From contig JAJYKG010000163.1 in assembly GCA_021788795.1 (NCBI GenBank), positions 1-5,235 of the forward strand: a DNA stretch of 5,235 nucleotides. Reading direction: 5' to 3'. Below the pieces are notes generated by a model. The model did no database searches. It had not been told where the DNA came from and saw only the letters and a program-made list of their open reading frames with translations. Shown piece after piece: positions 1 to 5,120 of this stretch; within the stretch, counting starts at the first letter, position 1; every line of letters starts with the position of its first letter. Both the position numbers and the translations under genes were made by a program. Origin of the DNA: Thermoplasmata archaeon. Its GTDB lineage: Archaea; Thermoplasmatota; Thermoplasmata; RBG-16-68-12.

Positions 1-2304
1 GACCGTCCCGGCCGTCGGCGGCTCCTCTCCCGCGAGCATCCTTACGAACGTCGTCTTCCCGGGGGCGTTCGGGCCGACGACGCCGACGACCTCGCCCTTC
101 CGGAGCTTCCCCGGCTGCACGGTGAGCTCGAAGTTCTCGTAGCGCTTCGTCAGGCCCTCGAACGTCACGAGGGTCTCCGCCTTCCAGTCGCCGCGGGGCG
201 GCCGGGCCTCGAAACGAATCTCGCGGGGCCGGAAGCGGATGTTCTCCTCCTTCATGTAGCCGCCCAGGTAGACGTTGATCGCGGTGCGGACGGGCCGCGG
301 CTCCGCGATGATGCCGTAGGCGCCCTCGGAGCCGTACATGAGGTACACGGTGTCCGCGAGGAAGTCGAGGACGGCGAGGTCGTGCTCCACGACGACGACG
401 TACTTCTCCTTCGCGAGGCCCTGGATCACCTTGGCCACCTGGAGCCGCTGGTAGATGTCCAGGTACGACGACGGCTCGTCGAAGAAGTAGACATCCGCGT
501 CCTTGAGCATCGTGGCGGCGATGGCCACGCGCTGGAGCTCGCCGCCGGAGAGCTGGCCGATGTCGCGGTCGATGAAGCTGTCCAGGCCAAGCGGTTCTCG
601 CAGCGTTTCCAGACGGCCGCCGGTGTCGATCTTCGCCAGGAGATCGCGTGCCTTTCCGCGGTAGACCTTGCTCAGCCGGTCGACATATTGCGGCTTGACC
701 GCGGCCTTGAGCTGGCCCGCGGAGATCTTCTCCAAGTAGTCGTGGAGCTCCGTCCCCGCGAAGTACCCGAGGACGTCGTCCCAGTGCGGCTTCTTCCGGC
801 GGTAGTGGCCGAGGTTGGGTGCGGTCTCGCCGCTCAGGATGCCGACGGCGGTCGTCTTCCCGATCCCGTTCGGCCCGAGGAGACCGACGACGGTTCCTTT
901 CTTCGGAACCGGGAGACGAAAGAGGCGGAAGGCGTTCTTGCCGTATTGGTGGACGAGATCCTCCTTCAACTCCTCGGGGAGACCGATGATGCGGATGGCG
1001 TCAAACGGGCACTTTCGAACGCAGTTATGGACGAGCTGCCCCGCCGCCGTATACGTCTCATCCTCGTCGACCCCGAGGTTGTAGACCGCCAATCGGTGCA
1101 CTTGTCTCCTGGCAATACGACGAATCGGCGTGAACACATAGTCCGCGTCCATGACATAGTGACTCGCGGTCCGATTGCGTCGTTCCTCGAATGGGAGGTC
1201 CAGCAGCCTTGCCATCGGCTCCACGAATTCAGCGGTAACCACGACGTGGTAGGCGCGTCGTTTGCCCTCAGGCCGGGACGACGTAATTCCGGCCACGATG
1301 CCGAGGCTCGCCAGAATCTCCTGCGACTGGTAGGCGAGGTGCGGAGATGTCGTGACGATGGAGAAGTAGCTGCGAGCGGGATCCTGGTACCCGTCCCCCC
1401 GCCACAGCCCACGGATCACCTCTGCTTTGACTTCGGGCGGCGCGGTCATCACGGCGGCCGGAATCCGCTTCTCGTCGCAACGGTGGCCTAGAGACCCGAA
1501 CACCCTGGCAAGGAGGAACGAGTCGTAGCGGATGCTGCACCCCTTTCCCGCGTTCTTGGCGTCGTGTCCGACAAGGCCGAAGTACTTGAAGAGAATGGCC
1601 CGGATGTCATCCCGGAAGGCCTGCTCGCGTTCATGGAAGGAGAAGGTCAGGCGGCGACCATCCGCGCAACCCTCGGCGAGATAGTAACCGATGACCCGGC
1701 CGAGTTCAGGAGCGAGCGGAATCTGGATGAGTTGTTCCATATGCATGGAACGGCGTCCCGCAGCCATGGCCACGTCAATAGGCACCTCCCAGGCCGACGC
1801 GGGAGCGATCTCGTTCACCCGCGGTCTCACGAGGTAGTCCCCGACCTTCAACTCGTGTGGCAGTACCCATCTCAGGACCCCACGGGATTTCAGAAGGCGG
1901 CGACCGCCCTTGATTGGAGGACGGACGACCGCGAGCACGGGATGGTCTTCCGTGACCTGGAGCGGATCAGCTTCCCCCGTGGCGCGAATCTGGTAGAGGG
2001 GACCGTCGTACTCGCGGCGGAAGAGCGCGGTGACTCTTCGGTACCGGCCTTGGTGGGTGATGACCATGTCGCCCGTGGTCACCCGCTCAATCGGAACCAC
2101 CCCACGAAGGGTCGAGATCGGCACGCCCGCGGGCAGACAGATGCCACACGCGATGCACGTCTCCTCGCTGATTTCCGCCTTGCCGGTCTCCTGGCTGATC
2201 CAGATGACCTCGGTCCCCGTTCGCTGCGGCGGGCAGAAACTGATGCATTCGAGATGGCAGCGCTTGGGCTGGCACCGATCCTTGAACACGACGGCGACGC
2301 GCAC
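1..2304 (-). CDS. abce1: ABCE1/Rli1 ribosome-recycling ATPase, interrupted by an intein; 3' end beyond window
   Basis: ABCE1 splits the 70S ribosome into subunits after termination, working with aRF1/aPelota. The frame from GTG at 2304 is open for 768 codons to the window edge. The N-terminal iron-sulfur domain has C11, C16, C20, C24 (CX4CX3CX3CP), then C50 and C53; the last two ligands, C428 and C432, lie after the intein (residues 56-427). NBD1 follows: Walker A GPNGIGKTT at 477-485, signature LSGGE at 585-589, Walker B VYFFDEPSSYLD near 605-615, and H-loop VEHD near 640. NBD2 begins with Walker A GPNAPGKTT at 744-752, and the window ends soon after. Without the intein 396 residues are visible; the family is about 600, so roughly 200 are missing to the left. 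GTG was chosen because MRVAVVFKDRC matches the family N-terminus and the TATA box sits about 27 bp upstream, giving a leaderless or nearly leaderless mRNA. Identity is very secure from the motifs. Confidence 0.97.
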   Translation of the reverse strand, partial: MRVAVVFKDRCQPKRCHLECISFCPPQRTGTEVIWISQETGKAEISEETCIACGICLPAGVPISTLRGVVPIERVTTGDMVITHQGRYRRVTALFRREYDGPLYQIRATGEADPLQVTEDHPVLAVVRPPIKGGRRLLKSRGVLRWVLPHELKVGDYLVRPRVNEIAPASAWEVPIDVAMAAGRRSMHMEQLIQIPLAPELGRVIGYYLAEGCADGRRLTFSFHEREQAFRDDIRAILFKYFGLVGHDAKNAGKGCSIRYDSFLLARVFGSLGHRCDEKRIPAAVMTAPPEVKAEVIRGLWRGDGYQDPARSYFSIVTTSPHLAYQSQEILASLGIVAGITSSRPEGKRRAYHVVVTAEFVEPMARLLDLPFEERRNRTASHYVMDADYVFTPIRRIARRQVHRLAVYNLGVDEDETYTAAGQLVHNCVRKCPFDAIRIIGLPEELKEDLVHQYGKNAFRLFRLPVPKKGTVVGLLGPNGIGKTTAVGILSGETAPNLGHYRRKKPHWDDVLGYFAGTELHDYLEKISAGQLKAAVKPQYVDRLSKVYRGKARDLLAKIDTGGRLETLREPLGLDSFIDRDIGQLSGGELQRVAIAATMLKDADVYFFDEPSSYLDIYQRLQVAKVIQGLAKEKYVVVVEHDLAVLDFLADTVYLMYGSEGAYGIIAEPRPVRTAINVYLGGYMKEENIRFRPREIRFEARPPRGDWKAETLVTFEGLTKRYENFELTVQPGKLRKGEVVGVVGPNAPGKTTFVRMLAGEEPPTAGTV
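1024..2139 (-). other. In-frame intein (372 aa) inside the ABCE1 iron-sulfur domain
   Basis: Residues 56-427 of the ABCE1 frame do not belong to ABCE1 and show intein splicing blocks. Block A starts at C56 (CLPAGVPISTL). Block B is LQVTEDHPVL, with the T118-x-x-H121 pair used for the N-S acyl shift. Block F is VYNLGVDEDETYTAAG, and block G is QLVHN with penultimate H426 and terminal N427. The next residue, C428, is the +1 nucleophile. All residues needed for standard class 1 splicing (Cys1, TxxH, His-Asn, Cys+1) are present. Excision joins GI to CVRKCP and gives TCIACGICVRKCP, the normal CX2CX2CX3CP ferredoxin motif. The frame has no stop or shift. Codon choice looks more relaxed than in the flanking NBD1 (AGA, CTA, GTA, several T- or A-ending codons), which suggests later acquisition; this is a visual impression, not a calculation. 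The block F position often occupied by His is Glu416. Confidence 0.96.
1195..1722 (-). other. LAGLIDADG homing-endonuclease domain within the intein
   Basis: Between splicing blocks B and F lies an insertion with two dodecapeptide motifs. The first is LGRVIGYYLAEGC (residues 201-213), with the catalytic-position acid E211 before the glycine. The second is VIRGLWRGDGY (296-306), with D304. The spacing of about 93 residues is normal for a single-chain, two-motif enzyme. Both metal-binding acids are kept, so the domain could still cut the intein-less abce1 allele at the insertion site and drive homing. The domain limits given are approximate; a DNA-recognition region may extend up to residue 400. 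Activity is inferred from the motifs only. Confidence 0.88.
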
Positions 2305-2327
2305 CGTCGAGTCGATGCGGGGCGGCG

Positions 2328-2335
2328 TATTTAAA
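2328..2335 (-). promoter_or_regulatory. TATA box of the ABCE1 gene
   Basis: On the minus strand the sequence reads TTTAAATA, close to the archaeal TATA consensus. Its centre is about 27 bp upstream of the GTG start at 2304, the normal distance from TATA centre to transcript start. The mRNA is therefore predicted to start at or within a few bases of the GTG, that is, leaderless. No Shine-Dalgarno sequence is visible before the GTG, which agrees. Confidence 0.75.
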
Positions 2336-2345
2336 CGTGCGAGGA

Positions 2346-2375
2346 GCAGGAGAGTGAAAGTGGCAATCTTCCTGC
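2346..2375. repeat. Inverted repeat between the two divergent promoters
   Basis: GCAGGA at 2346-2351 and TCCTGC at 2370-2375 form a perfect 6-bp inverted repeat with an 18-bp spacer. It lies midway between the ABCE1 TATA box and the NAC TATA box, so a bound regulator could influence both genes. A repeat this short can occur by chance in GC-rich DNA. Confidence 0.25.
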
Positions 2376-2388
2376 GCAACCGCAGAAC

Positions 2389-2396
2389 CTTTATCC
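2389..2396 (+). promoter_or_regulatory. Probable TATA box of the NAC gene
   Basis: CTTTATCC in an otherwise GC-rich stretch, centred about 36 bp before the NAC ATG at 2428. The predicted transcript start is near 2417-2420, giving a leader of about 8-11 nt. The match to the consensus is weaker than for the ABCE1 box. A four-codon ATG...TGA frame (2417-2431) starts at the predicted transcript start and ends across the NAC ATG. Confidence 0.5.
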
Positions 2397-2427
2397 GGAA
2401 CCCGACGTTGCCAACGATGGCGACTCC

Positions 2428-2802
2428 ATGATTCCCGGTGGCCGGGTGAACCCGAGGCAGATGCGTCAGGCGATGAAGCGCATGGGCATCGAGCAGGAGG
2501 AGCTCGACGGCGTCGAGGAGGTCCTCATCCGCACCGCGGACAAGGAGTACGTGATCCGCGGCGCCGCCGTCACGGCGATCACGGCCCAGGGCCAGAAGAT
2601 CTGGCAGGTCATCGGCGAGCCCATCGTCCGCGACCGTGCGGACGCGAAGAAGGCGGAGGCCGCCAAGCCCTCCTCGATCCCGGACGAGGACGTCAAGCTG
2701 GTCGCCGAGAAGGCTGGGGTCTCCGAGGCGGAAGCGCTCAAGGCCCTCGAAGAGGCGGGCGGCGAGCCCGCGGAAGCGATCATCCGCCTGATGAGCCGAT
2801 GA
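2428..2802 (+). CDS. nac: Archaeal nascent polypeptide-associated complex protein (NAC alpha homologue)
   Basis: A 124-residue ribosome-associated chaperone that contacts nascent chains at the exit tunnel; in archaea it forms a homodimer. The N-terminus MIPGGRVNPRQMRQAMKRMG matches the archaeal family pattern (M-x-PGG-x-NPR-x-M...MGI). The NAC beta-barrel domain spans about residues 28-70 (EEVLIRTADKEYVI through QVIGEPIV). A charged linker follows, then a C-terminal UBA domain at about 84-124 (IPDEDVKLVAEKAGVSEAEA, then ALEEAGGEPAEAIIRLM). Length is typical for the family. ATG 2428 is preferred because the conserved PGG segment follows it; ATG 2461 would remove that segment. The stop codon overlaps the next start (ATGA), so the two genes are probably translationally coupled. 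It is divergent from ABCE1 and upstream of SRP RNA, which fits a role in nascent-chain handling. Confidence 0.96.
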   Translation: MIPGGRVNPRQMRQAMKRMGIEQEELDGVEEVLIRTADKEYVIRGAAVTAITAQGQKIWQVIGEPIVRDRADAKKAEAAKPSSIPDEDVKLVAEKAGVSEAEALKALEEAGGEPAEAIIRLMSR

Positions 2803-3110
2803 ACCGCGACCGCGCCCGGGGCATCCTCGGCGTCTGGATGCCCATGATGATCGGCCTCTGGATCATCGCGACCGCCGTGATCTTCTACTTCACCGCGAAC
2901 CTGAGCCCCACGGGCCCGTTCGGCGAGAACCTCGAGTCCTGGCGGCTCGTGTGCTCCGCAGGGGTCTTCTTCGTCGGCGGCCTCCTGCTCCTGTCCACCT
3001 TCGGGCGCTACCAGAAGGCGCGGGCCGTGGCCCTGGAGGAGGCGTCGAAGCGCGCCGCGGCGGAAACCGCCGCGGCCCCGGCCGACGAGCGTCCGAGAAC
3101 CGTTAAATAG
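2799..3110 (+). CDS. Small membrane protein with two transmembrane helices, function unknown
   Basis: 103 residues. TM1 covers about residues 10-34 (VWMPMMIGLWIIATAVIFYF is its core) and TM2 about 49-68 (LVCSAGVFFVGGLLLLS is its core). They are joined by a short loop with Pro, Gly and Glu residues. The N-terminus is basic (NRDRAR) and the C-terminal tail of about 35 residues is charged and Ala-rich (residues 70-103), so both ends are predicted to be cytoplasmic. I do not recognise the family. ATG 2799 overlaps the NAC stop TGA, which indicates one operon with NAC and coupled translation. The last codons and stop lie inside the TATA box of the downstream SRP RNA gene, so the 3' end of this gene is constrained. 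Codon use fits a real gene (strong G/C third positions). Confidence 0.85.
   Translation: MNRDRARGILGVWMPMMIGLWIIATAVIFYFTANLSPTGPFGENLESWRLVCSAGVFFVGGLLLLSTFGRYQKARAVALEEASKRAAAETAAAPADERPRTVK
3103..3110 (+). promoter_or_regulatory. TATA box of the SRP RNA gene, overlapping the upstream stop codon
   Basis: TTAAATAG has its centre at about 3106.5; 25 bp downstream is 3131, exactly where the helix 1 strand of the SRP RNA begins. The box includes the last Lys codon (AAA) and the TAG stop of the membrane-protein gene. This gives the RNA its own promoter, independent of the NAC operon. Confidence 0.75.
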
Positions 3111-3130
3111 GATGGCCCGGTTGGCTTTCC

Positions 3131-3447
3131 CGCTAGGCTTGACCGGGAGGCCGGGCGTCTCCTTTTAGACCCAAATCGTCCTCATGGGGCGGTGACAGTC
3201 GGGGGCGGCGTTCCCAGTCTGGCGCTGGTCCGGGTGCCGACGTTGAGGCTCTGTCCCGCGGGGCTGGAGGCGGTAGGGAGCGCAGCTGGAGAGTTGCGTC
3301 CCTTATCCTGACCGTGGGGAACGGGTCAGGCACGGAAGTGAGCAGCCTAACCGCGGACTACCAACGCTCGCGGGGTCGCAGGGCCGAGGAGACATCCGGG
3401 TTCCCCAGCGTCGGAGCTGAGCGTCCACCCCGATGGCCTAGCTCCCC
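3131..3447 (+). ncRNA. Signal recognition particle RNA (archaeal 7S RNA)
   Basis: This is the RNA scaffold of SRP, binding SRP19 and SRP54. Helix 8 carries the diagnostic GTCAGGCACGGAAGTGAGCA element: the GGAA tetraloop at 3334-3337 is closed by CAC/GTG and flanked by the SRP54-binding internal loop. Helix 6 is 3276-3287 with 3292-3302 (one bulged G), capped by GGAG at 3288-3291, the SRP19-contact type. Helix 5 can be traced as successive blocks: 3222-3228 with 3405-3411, 3229-3236 with 3393-3400, 3247-3253 with 3379-3385, and 3254-3261 with 3368-3375. Helix 1, typical of archaea, is GCTAGGC 3132-3138 with GCCTAGC 3436-3442. The Alu domain lies near 3139-3200. The 5' end is set by the TATA box spacing; the 3' end is accurate to a few bases. 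No strong T-tract follows. Length of about 315 nt is normal for archaea. Confidence 0.95.
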
Positions 3448-3449
3448 TC

Positions 3450-4034
3450 TCAGCGCTCCGTGAGCTTCATCTGCTTCGTGTCGAGGACCAGGGGCGTGAG
3501 CCCGAACCGCTCCACGAGGATGTCGCAGAGGATCGCGTCCCGCACGTCGTTGCGGCGCTCCTCGACGCGGTAGGCCGGCTCGTTCGTCGGGATCTGGAGG
3601 CCCAGCTTGGCCAGGGCGCGCCGGGTCTCCTCCCGCTCCTCCTTTCCGACCGCGGGGGCGTCCACCGCACCGGAGAAGCCGGCCTCGCGGAGCTCCCGCA
3701 GGAAGACGGGGCGGCGGAAGACGCGCTGGAGCGTCGCCACGGCCAGGCGGCCCTGGGCCGTCGAATCGGCCGCGGCCTCGCGGCACCGGTCTCCGACCAT
3801 CTCGTACAGGTTCGCCTCGCGGTGGGCCGAGGCCGTGTACACCTTGGCGGGCGGGATCTCCTTCTCCTTGAGCATGCCCACGTCCGCGAGGGCCTTGAGG
3901 TAGCCCGTCACGAAGAGCCGGTGGAAGCTGTAACCGTCCGCCTCGAGCTGCTTCGTGAGCGCGCTGATGGACCGCTCCTGGTCGCGGATGTACGAGATGA
4001 CGAGGTCCTTGAGGTTCCTCTCTGGGACGAACAC
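3450..4034 (-). CDS. Predicted winged-helix DNA-binding protein
   Basis: 194 residues from GTG 4034. Residues about 7-68 look like a winged helix-turn-helix: helix NLKDLVISYIRDQ, helix ISALTKQLEADG, recognition-type helix FHRLFVTGYLKALADVGML, then a wing KEKEIPPAKVYTAS. The C-terminal half (about 95-185) is helical and may contain a second HTH-like segment (TLQRVFRRPVFLRELREAGF). It is probably a cytoplasmic transcription regulator; ligand and targets are unknown. GTG 4034 is chosen over the longer TTG 4079 because GGAG at 4043-4046 lies 8 nt before it and because the TTG falls within the promoter TATA box. The gene ends 2-3 bases from the end of the convergent SRP RNA and is divergent from the RAD55-like ATPase gene. 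I do not recognise a named family. Confidence 0.8.
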   Translation of the reverse strand: MFVPERNLKDLVISYIRDQERSISALTKQLEADGYSFHRLFVTGYLKALADVGMLKEKEIPPAKVYTASAHREANLYEMVGDRCREAAADSTAQGRLAVATLQRVFRRPVFLRELREAGFSGAVDAPAVGKEEREETRRALAKLGLQIPTNEPAYRVEERRNDVRDAILCDILVERFGLTPLVLDTKQMKLTER

Positions 4035-4042
4035 GAGACGGA

Positions 4043-4046
4043 CTCC
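4043..4046 (-). promoter_or_regulatory. Shine-Dalgarno site that decides the GTG 4034 start
   Basis: On the minus strand GGGGGAG includes GGAG, 8 nt before GTG 4034. This supports that start and shows that leadered, Shine-Dalgarno-led genes exist beside leaderless ones in this genome. Confidence 0.6.
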
Positions 4047-4077
4047 CCCGGCGGTCCCTGGTAACAGACCGGATAAC

Positions 4078-4085
4078 AAATAAAC
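4078..4085 (-). promoter_or_regulatory. TATA box of the winged-helix gene
   Basis: On the minus strand the sequence reads GTTTATTT. Transcription is predicted to start near 4055, which leaves a leader of about 20 nt containing the GGAG site. It is the most AT-rich patch in the 4035-4268 intergenic region apart from TTATTTTT at 4190-4197. Confidence 0.55.
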
Positions 4086-4246
4086 GTTTCACCGCCGTTT
4101 CCAGAGGAAGAGCTGCTCACAGACCGAGTTCAAGAAAGATGATATCCCATGCCCCCGTGTAGGCTTCGTACTCTGCCAATCACTCCCCCTTATTTTTCGA
4201 AGGGATGGGATGCCCGCGGCTTATCGACCCTGATAACCGTCTCGGA

Positions 4247-4261
4247 ACGGCTATAGGCCGT
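4247..4261 (+). promoter_or_regulatory. Inverted repeat over a TATA-like core upstream of the RAD55-like gene
   Basis: ACGGC (4247-4251) and GCCGT (4257-4261) are a perfect inverted repeat around TATAG. If this is the TATA box, transcription would start near 4280, close to the second ATG (4284), giving a leaderless mRNA from that codon. The alternatives CTTATCG near 4220 or TTATTTTT at 4190-4197 would suit the first ATG (4269). The symmetric arms could be a repressor site masking the TATA core. Evidence is sequence symmetry and spacing only. Confidence 0.35.
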
Positions 4262-4268
4262 CCTTCGG

Positions 4269-4994
4269 ATGGAACGGCCCGCGATGGAGCAAGACGACCG
4301 CATCCGCACCTTCATCCACGGTTTCGACGAGAAGATCGGCGGAGGCATCCCGCCGGGCAGCGTCGTCCTGCTCGCCGGCGAGCCCGGGACGATGAAGTCC
4401 ACGATCGCCTTCAACATCCTGTACCAGAACGCGCTGCGGGAGGGGCGCACGGGCACCTACATCTCCCTGGAGCAGGGGCGGGAGAACCTGACCCGGCACC
4501 TCGTGGGCATGAGCCTCAGCCCCAAGGACGTGGAGGCGAGGGTGAGCATCGTCGACCTCGGGATGATCCGCCGGAACCTGGACGGGATGGCGCAGCGCAC
4601 GTGGATGGACATCTTCAAGATGTACGCCTCGAACCTGAAGCGCTCCCTGAACTACGACCTCCTCGCGGTCGACTCCCTCCCGGTGCTCGAGGTCATGGCG
4701 CGCTTCGAGAACCCGCGGGAGGACCTCTTCCAGCTCTTCGAGTGGCTGCGGGACCTCAAGGCCACGACGATCCTCATCTCCGAGATGAAGCCGGGCAGCG
4801 AGGACTTCGGGAAGCACGGCGAGGAGTTCCTCAGCGACGGGATCATCCACCTGAAGATGGAGCGCGTGGACGACGCGAACATCCAGCGCCGCATCCGCTG
4901 CGTGAAGATGCGCGGGACCTCGCACTCTCCGAACTACTACACGCTCATCTTCCAGAACGGGATCCTGCAGGCGACGCGGATCATCGCTGAGTGA
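4269..4994 (+). CDS. RecA-fold ATPase of the KaiC/RAD55-like family
   Basis: 241 residues with a single RecA-like domain. HGFDEKIGGGIPPGSVVLLA leads to Walker A GEPGTMKST (37-45). YISLEQ near 64-69 carries the KaiC-type catalytic-region Glu (E68). Walker B is YDLLAVDSLPVL (129-140) with D135, and KMRGTSHS (213-220) matches the KaiC-type KMRG...H strand near the subunit interface. Such archaeal proteins bind ATP and are often associated with signalling or regulation; the present substrate or partner is unknown. It lacks the N-terminal HhH domain and length of RadA, so it is not the recombinase, and it is a single domain rather than a duplicated KaiC. Start: ATG 4269 is given; ATG 4284 (M6) is an equally good choice if the TATA-like core at 4252 is used. 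No Shine-Dalgarno is seen at either. It is divergent from the winged-helix gene. Confidence 0.9.
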   Translation: MERPAMEQDDRIRTFIHGFDEKIGGGIPPGSVVLLAGEPGTMKSTIAFNILYQNALREGRTGTYISLEQGRENLTRHLVGMSLSPKDVEARVSIVDLGMIRRNLDGMAQRTWMDIFKMYASNLKRSLNYDLLAVDSLPVLEVMARFENPREDLFQLFEWLRDLKATTILISEMKPGSEDFGKHGEEFLSDGIIHLKMERVDDANIQRRIRCVKMRGTSHSPNYYTLIFQNGILQATRIIAE

Positions 4995-5120
4995 TTCGGC
5001 AGGCACACGCGGATACAGGCAAAAGCCTAAGGTGCCGTCCCCTCATCCAGCCACCCCGGACCGAGCCTGAACGCGAGGCCGAGGACCCTGAGGAGGAACG
5101 ACGGCACGCACCTTCGCTGG

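Noticed and set aside
382..1491. Long plus-strand open frame (369 codons)
   Set aside because: It is antisense to ABCE1 and the intein, whose motifs are unmistakable on the other strand. Its product is Arg/Val/Asp-rich with no domain, as expected of a shadow frame in GC-rich DNA.
1..2304. ABCE1 as a pseudogene broken by an insertion
   Set aside because: The insertion is in frame, free of stops, and bounded exactly by splicing residues, so it is an intein and the protein should be functional after splicing.
1564..2334. Plus-strand open frame of 256 codons
   Set aside because: It is antisense to the intein N-terminal half and the ABCE1 start, with no promoter or recognisable motif. It even covers the ABCE1 TATA box.
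3133..3333. Minus-strand 66-codon open frame
   Set aside because: It lies antisense within the SRP RNA, whose secondary structure explains the sequence.
3358..4092. Minus-strand open frame of 244 codons over the winged-helix gene
   Set aside because: Its translation is Pro/Arg/Gly-rich and of low complexity, and it runs into the SRP RNA. The alternative frame gives a well-formed helical protein with a Shine-Dalgarno site.
4120..4200. Possible tRNA or small RNA in the divergent intergenic region
   Set aside because: No cloverleaf, T-loop GTTCRA motif or acceptor stem pairing could be found on either strand; TTATTTTT at 4190-4197 alone is not evidence.
4205..4990. Plus-strand 261-codon and minus-strand 251-codon frames over the RAD55-like gene
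   Set aside because: Both are out-of-frame shadows; only the frame from 4269 carries Walker A, Walker B and KMRG motifs.
4997..5037. Hairpin after the RAD55-like stop (CGGCA/TGCCG outside, AGGC-AAAA-GCCT inside) as a terminator
   Set aside because: The stems are only 4-5 bp, poorly stacked, and no T-tract follows, so it is not convincing as an archaeal or bacterial-type terminator.
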